Source: Lantana camara (lineage: Eukaryota; Streptophyta; Magnoliopsida; Lamiales; Verbenaceae). From it: a DNA stretch of 64,000 bases. The notes beneath the pieces were generated by a model that searched no databases, was not told the origin of the DNA, and worked only from the letters and a program-made list of their open reading frames with translations. How positions within the stretch are numbered: position 1 is the stretch's first letter; every line of letters begins with the position of its first letter. The stretch spans positions 83,526,501 to 83,590,500 of the forward strand of contig CM074865.1 in assembly GCA_037501455.1 (NCBI GenBank). The letters run 5' to 3'. A program made the position numbers and the translations under genes. Shown in pieces: positions 11,071 to 23,430 of this stretch.

Positions 11071-14000
11071 TGTAACACCCCGACCCTTCGGCCGTACAGG
11101 TAAGACCTAATGAGAGTGCTAAGTGTGTGTTTAATTTATTTAATGATGCTATTATATGCTTATTATATTGATTATATTCTTATTTGAATTTATATGATTT
11201 AATTGTTAAGTGTTTTATATGATTTTTGAACTTATATGCTCGTTTTCCCTTGAACTTAATCTGTATGTGCCCGTTTTCATTTTCGATTTTTGTGATTACG
11301 TGTTATGCATGAAATATGTGATTTATGGACTTGTTTATAAGCTCATTAATTGTTTTTGAGTTCGTTTGATATGGTTCCTAAACCATTTTACTTGTTAAGG
11401 GACTTGAAGGCTTAACTCGTTTTAGCGCACCGTGGGTTCTGGAAGGCGTAACTTTAGCTCGGGAATTTGGATTCAAATTACTAAAAAGGTGTTGGACTTA
11501 TAACCAGATTTGGGAGATTTTGAACCTATCCTTGTACTTTTCTAAGCACGTTTGGACCTTTCAATTTTGCCCGAACTATGAGCCTCACGCGTGTTTGCCA
11601 CCTTTTACGGTTTTAGCCATAACACACTCGTTTCTTAACCAAATGACTTGATTCTTGAGCCCACTTGACCATGGTTAAACCCCTAATAATCCTTATACCC
11701 CCCATTCTCTAACTCAGATAAAAAAGAGAGGATAAGGCCTACAAACCGAGACCAATAGGAAGATAGAAAAGGGGTCACCCAGTACTATTCACACCGTGGA
11801 CATTCGAGCTCGTTTCTTTGTCGGTTCTTCTCCAATCAAAGAGGTAAGTATAGATTTGTGTTCTCGACTCCCTTATGCTTCTTTTAAGTCATGATTTGTG
11901 CAATTTCATTAAGATTTGAGCATGTAATGGACTACAACATGAATAGTAAGGGTTTGATATATATTTGATGACTTCTTGCCAATCTTTGATGCATATCTTG
12001 AATTGAAGCTGAATACATGATCTACATGACTTCCTCGATGATTATTTGAAGCTTGATTTCGAATTATATGGCTGCTATTTCCTCCACCATTGATTTATTT
12101 CATGAAAACTTGAAGAACATGGTGAAAACATGAACTTTGTTGCTTCCTTGATCATAGTTGCTTTCCTAAGCGGCCATGACCACCTGGTAGAGGAGGTCCT
12201 GGAGTAGCGTCACGGCCGTGATGGGTGGTCAGATTCTTGTTGGAAATGCAATGTGGCCGCGGGGTTTTCCAATGCGGTCGCAACCATGTTGCAGCCCGTT
12301 TATATGTGTTTTCTTGCTTCATGTGTGTGTTATTCAATCTTGTTTACTTTTTCATATTTAATATTCATTGTTAACTTGTTTTTCTATGTGTTATCGCCTT
12401 CGTTGTGGATTTATAACTTGAATTATGTGCATGTATATGTTAATTGATCTTCATGCGTATCTTACATGATTTGTTGATCGTTTCTTGCTCTAAATACCTC
12501 ATTTTCGATTCATATGTCTTGTTAACTCTATGTATTATGTTATATGCTCTAACATAAATTCATTATGTGATTTCCATGCTCTTATACACATTATGTGACA
12601 AGATACGTTCATTAGGCCTTCCTACATGCATGAATGCTTTGATACCTAGTATATTCGATTCGTGTGATACTTTCCTGCTTCTTTTATGATGTATATGTGT
12701 TATGTTCCTTGTACGTGAATTATGGATTCATTTGACATGAAACGTGCTCGTTATGACTTGATATGGCTTGTTGTGACATGAATGCTACCTTGTTACATTC
12801 CACTCGCATCATTTACATTCATTCACATATGCCGAGCATTTAATTGGTTCATATTGAGTTTAAGGTTGTCTCTTATCGCTTGCTTTGTTCAAGTGATCAT
12901 CTCGTTGGTGGCGTGGTGGTTCACAGGCGTCCATTTGCTTCTCTTTGCTCCTGTTACGTCTCGAAGGTGAGGTTTTGTTCTTTTAGTTATCTTGACCTAA
13001 AACCCTATGTGCTTTAAATCCCGCATGTAAAATATGTATACTATACGATAAATATGTGCTTGATATGTATTTTGAGGGCTTGTCCCACTTGTCACGGATT
13101 TTAAAAACGCTTTTATACGTATATAAGCTTTGTTTTGATTTATTTTGAAAAGATTTGAAGTACGTCTTGAACTTGTAGCGAGATATGACCTTGAAAGATA
13201 GGTCACTCTACACGAACTTGTATTTAACTTGTTGGGCCAGGGAGATTTGTGCGAAGAAACCCCAGGATAGTGTCGGGCAGTCGGGTTAACTCCGGAGTAC
13301 AATCTCCACTTGATAGGAAGAGTCCAGCACCATCTAGGAGGTTAGTGGGGGACGGAGTCCTCGGGCGTAAGCATCGTGAAACTCACTACCTATACATACA
13401 CGCTTGCTTGGATGGTTAGGGTGTGCACAACCCTTCGATCACCGAAGTATGAGGTAGATTTGTTTTAATTTAACTTGACATGAGGAGATTGGAGAAAACT
13501 CGTACTCACCGAGTGGTTTGTCTTGTCTTGTCTTGTCTTAAGTTTATGAAATGGGAACGGATTCTTAAGTATTTAAAATTGGTTATTTTAGCCTTTGGGC
13601 CTTAACTTCTTTTAAATATATATATCTATTATCACGGGAAACGTTTTAGCGTGCAAAAACCATCCCCGGTTCATGGATTATATTATGATCTTGATACATG
13701 CTTTGCTCTATATATATACGGGCGTGTGTGTGAGATAAACCCCTCACCAGTCTCTAGGGCTGACCTCGTTGTTTCTCTCTTTTTCCCCCTCTTGTTCTTT
13801 GAGTTGCAGGTGTTAGCGTGGCTCGTACTAGACGACGATATTTCTTTTGAGTCTTGGGGTCTTGTAGCGAGTCTCCTGCATCTCTTGTATTTACTTTGTA
13901 CTCTTGAGCATTTGGAATTTATGTATATGATCACTTTTTGTTATGGATAGCATGTTATGATTTAATTTGGCCCGTTATGGCATATCTTGTATAATTGAAT

Positions 14001-14220
14001 TAAATGATACTAGTTTATTGCACGTACGTATGTTTATATCTTTGGATCCTGTTGCTTCCGCTCTTGCTTTAGATTTTGTATGCACGCTCTGTATTAGGCC
14101 CTAGACCGCCTAGCCTAGGGTTCTGATTTTGTTTATCTCCAGTTCGTTATGGTTTGATGCGTGTGCGGAGTGTCGAGCTATGGTGCGAGGGATGTGGTGC
14201 CCACCGCTTGGGGCGCTACA
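11071..14220 (+). mobile_element. Long LTR-like unit TGTAACACCCCG...GGGGCGCTACA (probable solo LTR, gypsy type)
   Basis: A 3150-bp unit begins TGTAACACCCCGACC and ends TTGGGGCGCTACA, with imperfect inverted ends TGTAACACCCC/GGGGCGCTACA. LTRs of this length with this start are typical of plant chromovirus-type gypsy elements, from memory. It has no coding domain; the ORFs of up to 104 codons inside are unremarkable. Internally there is a (CTTGT)n tract near 13520-13540. A truncated minus-strand relative of its last ~400 bp lies at 23013-23430 and starts exactly at the same terminus, which supports this as a real element end. The five bases on each side (gttct and gtgcc) do not form a clean duplication, so a solo LTR by recombination is likely but unproven. 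Confidence 0.6.
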
Positions 14221-14399
14221 GTGCCTTTCCTCGGACACTCCCTTATTGGACGACGTGTCTGGGCAACATCCCTAGTAATTGCATGCCACAAAATTACCCA
14301 AAGGCCTTTGTCTTATCCCTATATAAACTACAGTGATTTGTTAGAGCTTTACTTTTCGTTCGATTCGAACCCCATTATATGAGATGCACAACAAAAAAA

Positions 14400-14810
14400 T
14401 GAATATATTTTATCGCTACAATTAGCTAGATTTAATTGTTTCGAATTTGAATTAGAATTTTCCCAAAAAAACGACAAACATGAGAAATCAAGCATGTGGT
14501 AATTTCCTTTTTCCATGTACCAAAAAAAAAAAGGTAATTTCCTTTTTCCCACCAATAAATTGATGGCTACAATTCATTTGGCTGTTATATAGGTTGGTAC
14601 ATTCAATTAAATGAGATATAAAATTAAAAAATAATTTATTTATTATTATAATTAGTTGATTTAATTGAATTTGATCTGAGTTAGAATTTTATTTTTTTTT
14701 TTAAGAAAAAGAACGAAAAATAAAATGAGAAATCAAGCATGTGGTAATTTCCTTTTCCGACCAAAAAAATTGATGGCTACAATCCATGTGGCAGTTGCCC
14801 GGGCTGCTGC
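14400..14810. repeat. Diverged tandem duplication in AT-rich DNA
   Basis: Two related blocks, about 14400-14590 and 14625-14810, share the order of several segments, including AGAAATCAAGCATGTGGTAA and TTGATGGCTACAAT. The period is about 265 bp and the copies are clearly diverged. The surrounding 14346-15180 has no gene that I can support. Confidence 0.65.
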
Positions 14811-15184
14811 TTCGTTGCGTGCTACTTATTCTCTTCCATCCTAGGCTGCACTTGCATGGTTCGTTGGCAAAAACGTTGTGCATAAAGTTCATAAATTCTC
14901 AACCTTACCAAAAATATAATATCAGAATCTTACCGTATTGCGTTTGGCCCAATAGAATTTTAATTTTAAAATGTATATGACGATGAAGATTATAATAATA
15001 ATTTATTAGATTTTCTAAGTTATTTCACGTTGAATTAAACTCAAATATTCGAAAACTTTATTTGAAATTGTCTTCTTGTAACTAAATCCTAAATTAAAAG
15101 TTAAGCATATTAAACATCGTGAAAATAGGCAACAAGAATTTCGTAGTTAGTCTAATTCATGTACTGTACGGGTTAGCTAATAGA

Positions 15185-15274
15185 GAGATGTTGGTTAAAG
15201 TGATTAATGGTTTATTCCCCATGACAAAATCTAGGGTTCGAATCTCACTTGCGTGATCGTGTGTTAAAAAAAAA
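15185..15274 (+). mobile_element. Possible tRNA-derived SINE head
   Basis: A box A-like TGGTTAAAGTGATTAATGG (15190-15208) is followed about 25 bp later by the box B-like GGGTTCGAATCTC, then by a nine-base A tract at 15266-15274. This order and spacing resemble an RNA polymerase III promoter of a tRNA-derived SINE with a 3' A tail. The body is very short and no target duplication is seen, so this may be a fragment. Confidence 0.35.
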
Positions 15275-15562
15275 GGGGTAAATATTCTGAACATCCTGTA
15301 CTATCGTTGTTTTTGGACTTTACATCCCGAACTAAAAAAAATCTATATTTGCAGCCTCAACTATTGTTATGTGATAAATTACAACCTGGTTCCAATGAAT
15401 GTGTGACATGTATCCCAAATTTCTTCCGCGTGTCACATGATGAGTGGAACCAAGTTGCAAATTATCACAAAACAATAGTTGAGGATGCAATCGTAGATTT
15501 TTTTAGTTCGGAATACAAAGTTTAAAAACCGCGATAGTACAGGATGTTCAAAATATTTATCC
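15275..15562. mobile_element. Foldback MITE, 288 bp
   Basis: The left arm, starting GGGGTAAATATTCTGAACATCC, is the imperfect reverse complement of the right arm, which ends GATGTTCAAAATATTTATCC. Complementarity continues inward for about 130 bp per arm. Both flanks are A tracts (9 and 14 A), so a 9-bp poly-A target duplication is possible but uninformative. There is no coding capacity. Such long-armed small elements are usually Mutator-type MITEs, which is inference here. Confidence 0.75.
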
Positions 15563-16385
15563 AAAAAAAAAAAAAATACCCTAGGATCTAGGCCCTGTAT
15601 TTAGCATAAAATTGTAAGATATCTTTGATAAAATATGACCAGATAATAAATTATGAGATGTTTACAATGCCCCTTAATTATTAAAAATAATTATATCTTA
15701 ATTACTACCGGATAATTACATCTCCTACTGGATATTAAATCAAATTAAAATATAATTTTTTGATTTAGATGGATTTTGTTGTAATTAAATATAAATTTAG
15801 GGTAATTAGCTATAAATTATCCTTTAATTATTATATACTAAAGGTGTTATGGCTTCAAAATAATTTGAGAAGTTATAAATACGTTTTAGGAAAATTATAT
15901 TCTTACGACCATTCTGCACAAACAAATCACGACCATGAGATTAATTATTAAGTTTTTAAAAATATTTTAATTAAATATACAATTCATTCTCATGTCTTCA
16001 AAATTTTTAGTTTGCCACTTAACATTTTCAATTCTCTTTTATTGCTCATTACCAATTAAAAAAGTAATTTTATCAATGGCTTCGTATGCAAAAATAAAAA
16101 AATAAAAATTTATGAATCACGCCAATAATATAAAAATACCTAGTAATATGGTACAACTAACATCAAGTACACGCATAAATAAAAATTATGAATCATGACA
16201 ATAAAATATTAAGCCCAATAAGATAAAGTTCTAACAATACATGTTCACCCAAAACATTCTTTTTAATAGCTTTAAGAGAGACAATGAACCGAGAAAAAGA
16301 AAGAAAAAAAGAAAAAACAGAGAGTGAGTAAATATATTATAAATATTGACACTATTTAATAATTTGTCAAGCAATGTTCTTCTAG
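15563..16385. other. AT-rich stretch without recognisable features
   Basis: Only short ORFs (up to 60 codons at 15769-15951), with no domain, no splice-site pattern and no repeats beyond simple AT-rich sequence. I see nothing that can be annotated. Confidence 0.6.
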
Positions 16386-16410
16386 TCTATATATATCTTA
16401 TAAAAGTACG
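16386..16410 (+). other. Candidate Helitron 5' end
   Basis: TCTATATATATCTTATAAAAG resembles the TC-starting, TATA- and AAAG-containing 5' ends of plant Helitrons. It lies upstream of Helitron Rep coding remnants (17640-18290) in the same orientation as the 3' end at 39763. The base before TC is G rather than the expected A, so the exact boundary is uncertain. Confidence 0.4.
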
Positions 16411-16634
16411 AAAGTTTCTTAAAAATAGGTCGTTTAAAATAACCTCATAATAATTATATGAATAATTATTAGTTAAGGATAATTATGTAAAGATATATTA
16501 TAAATTATTACTTTAACTATATTTAAAAAATACTTATTAATTTATAATAGGACACTTTGGTAGAATTAAAACTTCGTCGGCTTATCCAAAAAAGGTTACA
16601 TAGTTAAACAATGATTGTTTTAATATTAATATAT

Positions 16635-16989
16635 GGGAAAATATAATTGTTCGTCCTCTATAGATGCCCTTTTTTGGTTTTTGTTCCGAACTTTTCATTT
16701 TTCTCACATTGCATCCTTTATGTTTCAAAAAAATCTCAATTTCAATCCTTTAACTAATGGACGTTAATTTTTTAACGGAAAAAGGCGCGTGTCACTCTCG
16801 CGTCCTGAATAAATGTGAGTGGCACGTGAGTAACACGTGTCTTTTTACATTAATTTTTTAACGTCTGTTGGCTAAAGGACTGAAATTGAGATTTTTTGAA
16901 ACATAAAAGATACAATGTGTGAAAAGTTAAAAGATTAGGACCAAAATTGAACAAGGGCATTTGTAGAGGACGAAAAATGATATTTTCAC
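16635..16989. mobile_element. Foldback MITE with 9-bp TSD, Mutator type
   Basis: A 355-bp element begins GGGAAAATATAATTGTTCGTCC and ends with the near-perfect complement (GGACGAAAAATGATATTTTCAC). Arms of over 130 bp pair with some mismatches. It is flanked by the identical 9-mer TTAATATAT at 16626-16634 and 16990-16998. A 9-bp duplication plus long terminal inverted repeats points to a Mutator-like MITE. It has no ORF and lies in the 5' part of the putative Helitron. Confidence 0.85.
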
Positions 16990-17639
16990 TTAATATATTA
17001 ATTAATTGTATTTAAATTTTATAATATTAGTTGTCTATTTTTAAAATTTAAGGTTTATAATTTAAAATGTTATAATAAGATATATCTAACAAATTTAAAA
17101 CAAACAAATTGGTTCACTTTATAAATTTAATAAATTTTGGTAATTATGTAAACTAAAATATAATTTAAATTGAATGAGTTACATAAGATAATTTTCACTA
17201 AATCAATCCTAATGTAATTTTAATTATATAAGTCCATAATTCTAATTACCTAAGTCCATAAACTTTCTTAAATTATAATCATATTATAAATCTATAAACT
17301 TATCTAATTAACAAATATAATTTAATGATTTACATAAAATATTTGTTAATAAACTCATGATTCTTAATGTAATAATTTTCAATTAATTAATAATAAAAAT
17401 ATAATTATAATTATTTAAATCTAATTAACCATATAGTCTTCCTTTAGTTTATATAATAAAATATAAATTAAATGTGTAAATATTATTTAGATAGGATGAT
17501 TAACATAATCTATATATTTTTTAAAAGATATCACGAGTTTTTTGAGAAAAGTTACAGGGTTCAAAATATCAATTATTTAATAAAGAGATTTCTAGAAAAG
17601 TGGAATGCACATATTCATGCAACCAATTTTCAAAAGAGA
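16990..17639. other. AT-rich stretch, likely Helitron 5' region
   Basis: Very AT-rich sequence with no ORF above 60 codons and no recognisable motif. By position it would be the non-coding part between the candidate Helitron 5' end and the Rep remnant. Confidence 0.5.
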
Positions 17640-18290
17640 TAGTTGTCACATGTTCATATTTGGATAATTTTCGAGCCAAAATATAAAATTACAATACATG
17701 ATCCACTTGATCAATTTATCTGCGTCGAATTTTTTGACTAAGAAAAGAATCTCCAACTTTATGAGTCAGTTATGAAACACACGGTGCATAAAACATGTGG
17801 ATGAAAGAACTTAAATATTTTTGCATGATCGATAGAGAATGTAATTATCATTACTCATGTTCATATTATGAAAACATAATACAAAGTAAAGATGGATATC
17901 CGATCTGTTGAAGGAGAAGAATCGAAGTGATGGTACAAATTCGCAATATACAGCTTTATAACCAATCTGTAGTACCTTATAATTCATATCTGTTATTAAG
18001 TTATAATTTTCACATTAATGTCGGGATTTTTCTTAGAGTGACAATTGTGAAATATCTTTACAAATATATTTATAAAGAATATGACAAAGTGAAAATTAAT
18101 ATCGCGTACAATGGAAAACAAAATTTCAAAAATTAGATTAAAAATTTTGAAGATGCTAGATTCAGTTTTAGCTCAAGAAACAATATGGAGAACTTTTGAA
18201 TTTAATTTGAATGGGATTGATCTAGCAATTATCAATTTACATCAATATATTCATCCAATGCAGCAATACATGACTTATTGGCCGAATCCA
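17640..18290 (+). pseudogene. Helitron Rep (RepHel) fragment
   Basis: Translation with frame changes gives pieces of the plant Helitron rolling-circle replication initiator in the right order. First comes a segment around 17695-17800 with a DPLDQF stretch and MKHTVHKTCG; next a CNYHYS segment followed by the DGYP segment (17830-17920); then VVPYNSYLLLSYNFHINV and KYLYKYIYKEYDKV (17950-18095). The WRTFEFNLNG segment follows (18187-18216), and an LHQYIHPMQQ segment (18238-18267) precedes the junction with LINE1. The RepHel protein is normally over 1000 residues with a helicase domain after Rep. Here only about 200 codons of Rep survive, in at least two frames with stops. The catalytic two-tyrosine region of Rep would be downstream and is absent. 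Confidence 0.8.
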
Positions 18291-18335
18291 AACTTGAAGG
18301 ATACTTTGACGTGGGATCATTATTCTAGAACAATG

Positions 18336-20410
18336 TGTTGGGAAAAACACAAAAGTAAACGCAGTGGAATTTAATTTTTTTTCCCAAAAGTAAGATCGTG
18401 ACTTGCAATTTCTATTTCCAATCTTAGGGATTTGACAACTTATAAGAATTGACGTTTTCTTGACACATTTTTAGCCGCCCTCAATCGCGTTTCATGCGGT
18501 AATGGCATCCTCGTCCCTCGAAACAATTCTTTCTACTAGATTTCAAGATAGGTCTCCTCTAGAGTAATAATCCACACCAATCCTAGATTCAAATCATGTC
18601 AGGGAGAATGCTAGTGGTATGACATTTGTAAAGAAAGAAACACATAACGAGAAGAAAGCGAGAAAGAGAATTCTCCTAAATTCTTAAAGCCATGTAAATT
18701 GGATGTGATCCCCTTAATCACGGGTAAGGTGAAATTTCGAATCCCTTGGCTTATTTATAGCTTAGGGTTCGAGCCTCACATGTCTTGTAGGAATTGGATT
18801 CCTACTTTGACTTTTCTTCTATATTTTCTTTTTCTCCAAGTAATAGATATCTTATCTAAATAGGATATTATTCTTCTAGAAAAAGACCTCCTAATCAAAT
18901 TAGAAATATTTAATTATTCTAATCTTATTATAATAATTAAATACCTTATTCCAACAATATTTATTCTAATCATATTAGAATTAATATTTACTAGAATAAT
19001 AAATAGAAGATATTTAATATTTATTTATTTATTTATTCTAATTAAATTAGAACAACTAAATAATTAAATATTTAAAATTAATTCTCTAATTAATTCTATG
19101 AAGGGCTTTAGAATTAATTTTGTAATTAATTCTTATGGGCTAAAATTAATTCTTTATAATTCATTCTCTTAATTAATTATATTAAGGATTTATAATTAAT
19201 TCTCTAACTAATTATATTTGGGCTTTGTATTAATACTCTAACTAATTAACACATGGTCCAATTTGTCAATTCGGACCACACGCCCAAAACTATCTCACGT
19301 GTCACACGTGTTGTCTCATTTCGATCAACTATTTGATCTTTCTTTCAATACCCTTTGAACCTGACATTTGTGTGTGACCCTTTAGGTTCATTTTCAGTTA
19401 GCAATGAGCCTAATTAATTAATACACTTTATTAATTAATTAGTTCACATATCACATGACCATATTCTAGCAACAGGTGTGTGACCCCTACCCGAACACAG
19501 AATGGGAATAAGACCCTCCTACCATCCCATTTCTCGATTAAGATATAGGGAATGGGAATAATGAGAGACCCATTAATATTAATCTTAAAGTTAAGTTCAT
19601 TTCATATCCATTTGATCTCAATCCAAGAAACCCATTTTTTGATGTCTTGATCCACTACCTTGGCCGAGGGTTTAGGATGACATATGAACGACTTATGCAA
19701 TAAGAGATCTTCTTCCATTTAAGCAAGTGTAGATCTTTTGTTGATTCTCATATACTTCCATGTGCCACTTGTGTAGCCCCATCATAAGCCTTGAATCAGT
19801 TGTCTCGGGCGACATCCTTTAAAGCTTACACTTAAGATTATAGAGTTAGCCCAAAGCATCAATGGAATCTCAAGTCAAAGGATTACTTTACTCACGCTAT
19901 TGACCTATGAGATATTTCCTAATCTGGAAGTTTCCTCTTTCTGAAGTGGAAACTTCCTTTCCCATTTAGGAATCTTCTCACGCAGGACACCTCAGTGTAT
20001 CCGTTATAATAATGTGCACCCTCATGTATTGCATCACCTATGCACTTTACACCCCATGAAACAGGATGATCCTTCTTAAGGACGAAATCCCACGAGCAAC
20101 TCCAAATCGAGCCAAATTAACACTGTCACTGTTTGTTGGACTCATTGACTTGGAGTGGTTTCTAATCCGCCCTTGAGTTACGGTTGTTTCGTGTGACATT
20201 CACCTAATGACAAAGTCCCTAACAGCTTAATGGATTAGGGGAGTTCTAATACACGCATACTTAATGGAAACACAAAACACGTATTGCATATAAAGAAGTG
20301 TTTGCCTATGATAATAATCAATCATGTATTATTCAAAGATTATCTGTGATATAAGGAAAATCCCAAAATAGATTATGACCAATCGGCTTTCTAGGGTACT
20401 ATTCCCAACA
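18336..20410 (-). mobile_element. 3' LTR of E3 (2075 bp)
   Basis: On the minus strand it starts TGTTGGGAATAG at 20410 and ends TTTTTCCCAACA at 18336. The inner side has the polypurine tract (complement of ATCTCCCACTTGCCC at 20411-20425), which marks it as the 3' LTR. It is a diverged relative of the E1, E2 and E4 LTRs. Confidence 0.88.
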
Positions 20411-23012
20411 ATCTCCCACTTGCCCGTAAAAGCCATTTAGGTACTCTAAGACCCATCTTCTCAAGATGCACTTTGAGTGCCAATCGACTTTGGGCGTTTC
20501 CAAAATGGATCTACTATGTTCTATGCTGATGTAACCCTCTTATTTGCACATATCTAAGGAAACATGTTTTTCTTATAAAATGATTCATAATCACGTATTC
20601 AGTCTTTTAGTGAGGTCTTAGTCCTCTTACTTGAGCAACCACCCAGTTAATCATACAATATGATAATAGAGTTGTTTCATGCTAGGAACTTCATCTAACT
20701 AGTTAGTTGAAGTTTCTCACCCAAACATAAAACTTAGCAATATTCAATACGACTAAGTTCTCAACTACAATAGTTGAGATATGCAACATCCATGCTTGGA
20801 ACGCCATTCCAACATGTTGCACTACTATTCAGGTAGAAGTTGTATCCTTTCAATGATTCACAACCATCTAGGTTTGATGTGATGATTACATCAAAATATC
20901 CTTTGATGCTAAGATTTTTTGGGCTCTATAAAATATCCTCATTTCTCCTAAAGTACTCTGAGGGTATATTTTACAGCAGTCCAATGACCTTCTCAAAGGT
21001 CAGATTAGACTTGGCTCACCATACTAAGTGTTGCGTCACATCTAGTCTAGTACATAACGTTATATACATTATGCACCCTTTCACTTAAAGGGTTTTGGAC
21101 TAACCCTTTTAGTGTCATTTTAGGGCATATCCTCTTCAAAAGAGATATTCCATTATCCAAGCTAAACTAATTTAGAATCATCGTTATGCACTTGATTGTG
21201 ATAATCCAATTTACTCTCTAAGATCAATCTCTATAGATCCTAAGTTTGAGAAAGGATTCATCGCAAAGATCTTTCTCGTCAAACTGGTTACTTAACCATA
21301 TTTTGGTGACTTTCATGTTATCCTTCGCATTCCCCATGAGGAGGATGTCATATCTAATGTACCAAAAGTTGAAGCTAATGTTACTAACTTTCACGTGTAC
21401 ACTTGAGACTCTATTCGATTTTCATCCGAGTCAAACATTTTGACTACCCTATGGAATCGAATTCTCTAACTCCTAGAAGTTTTCATCAATCAAAAAATTG
21501 ACTTAGGGGTTCACATACCTTATGCATACTCCCACTGAATATGAGATTCATAGAAATACCATATTTTAGTCTCTTTCAATCTCCTATTGAGTAAGACAAT
21601 TATCATATTCATTTATCATATCTCATAGTCCAAATATGCAGATATGCTAAACTCAATTCGAATGGACTTTTACATCTCAACCGTCAAGACTTGTTTACAC
21701 TACTCAGATTCCAAATCTGACAGTGCCTCCTCATGAGTAACACTTAGGCTTTCTAGGAATGCATTCTAAACGCATCACAAGAGGAAGACTTTCACACGTG
21801 TACATACTATAAAATTTTACTAAGTTTTATCAAATAGGCTCTCTGTATGTGACGTGGGGTATTTATCCTCAATTTTCTTTGAGGTCTGGGTGCTTGCCTT
21901 CTTTCTCATATAGGAAAGATTAACTAAGAAAGGTACATTCCTTGAAATAAGCAACCTTTGCTCAAGAGAATTGCAGAAACAGTACCCAATATTTAGATTT
22001 GAACTAGTGTCAAGCTTATCTCCCAGTATCCTCTTCACTTAAGAGGATTTCCCTAAATTCTAGGATAAGAATAATTAAGGAACTATAGAATGCCACATTT
22101 CATAGTGCAACTAAGGAACTGGTTTTGGAAGGTACTAGATTCTAAATCTCTAACTGCATATTCTAGGGTTTTATTCCTAGAATGAAAATAAGTCTATAAA
22201 TCTGTTATGAAACGTACCATATCCTATAAGGTTTGTTCCTTCATTCAGAATCACTAAGGTGTTCTCAAATAGTTTACTGAGAGATAATTTTATTATCTCT
22301 AAGGTTACAAATATTTACTATCTCGATCAGATCGAGTTGTTTATGTCTTATGACTACTTTGGTTCCTAACCTCCTTTTGAAATTTTAAGAATTTCATATA
22401 AGTTTCAAATTTGTACTTCTTTAAGTACACTCTTTCATAATGATTATACTGATGATTATTGCTAGTGTTTACACTGAGCAATAGATAAGCATCAGTATGG
22501 ATCGAAATCCATTGCAACTTTGGCACATTTTACGTTTCACCTAAAGTGTGCTTTGGGAACGTTTCCTTTAAGACAGGATTCAGAAGAAGTTAATCCTCTA
22601 GGTTCATTTTTGTAAAGTGATCCTAAGATGTCTAACTCACTAATCCTTTTGTATCTTTGCATGCCAAAGTAGTTCAAAAATTTATCATCTCATTTACTTT
22701 TGTTATCTCGCTGTATGTTCAAAATATTAGTACTTCGAGTTTTGCAGAACGGGTTGTGCAAAATTAACTCAAGTCTAGTGAATTCTAATCCTGTTAGAAT
22801 TACCACAATGAGATAGCTTTTAGAGTACCAATACTCTATGCAGATCCCTTTCAAATTCCTTATTTACTACTATAAAAGCAAAATGCCCTATTTTGATCTC
22901 TATTATCTTTTGAGCATGCCCCTTAATCGCCTTTCCAGCGGGCTTTCAGATTTTTTCTTCTTTAAGGTGTTCAAACCTTTACCCTAAGTAGGTTTAGAAG
23001 AATATTTTAACT
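20411..23012 (-). pseudogene. Decayed copia pol of E3
   Basis: From 21052 to about 23000 it parallels E1 1-2110 almost segment by segment. The integrase core remnant is at 22341-22480 (minus strand: NNHQYNHYERVYLKKYKFE). The integrase C-terminal piece lies at 21820-22038, and the reverse transcriptase and RNase H part follows toward the polypurine tract at 20411. Compared with E4, the integrase core lacks the FITFTDNYSRYG-type segment. Stops and frameshifts are frequent. The gag N-terminal part and leader are missing because of the rearrangement at 23013. Confidence 0.7.
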
Positions 23013-23430
23013 GTAGCACCCCAAGCGAAGAACACTACATCCCCCGAACTATACCCCGACACGTGTAACGAAATGGGAACTCCGCTCACGCACCAAGCTA
23101 TAGCGAACGGGAGACAAACAAAATCACACCTAAGCTAGGCGGTCTAGACCCTGATACAGAGTGCGTATCAAAATCGAAATCAAAGGCGGAATTAATGAGA
23201 TTCAAACATACGAATATACAAACATGCATACTACGAATATAAAAAGTCAATTATATATGCTATGCCTACCCCGGGCCAAATAAATCATACAAGTACCAAA
23301 TTCGAATTCAAAATCATATTCTTATACATATTTATACATAGTACCAATATGGACAATTAAAGATACAAGGTATGCAAAAGACTCGACTATAAGACTCGAA
23401 CAACTCAAAGAAAACCACCACCTAGCTCCA
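23013..23430 (-). mobile_element. Truncated gypsy LTR fragment inside E3
   Basis: It starts TGTAGCACCCCAAGCG and matches the reverse complement of the last ~400 bp of the 11071-14220 unit, including the CTAGGCGGTCTAGACC and CCGCTCACGCAC segments. One end is the true LTR terminus. The other breaks off at about 23430, where copia LTR sequence resumes. An insertion into E3 followed by a deletion that removed the rest of this LTR and part of E3 would explain it. Confidence 0.7.
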
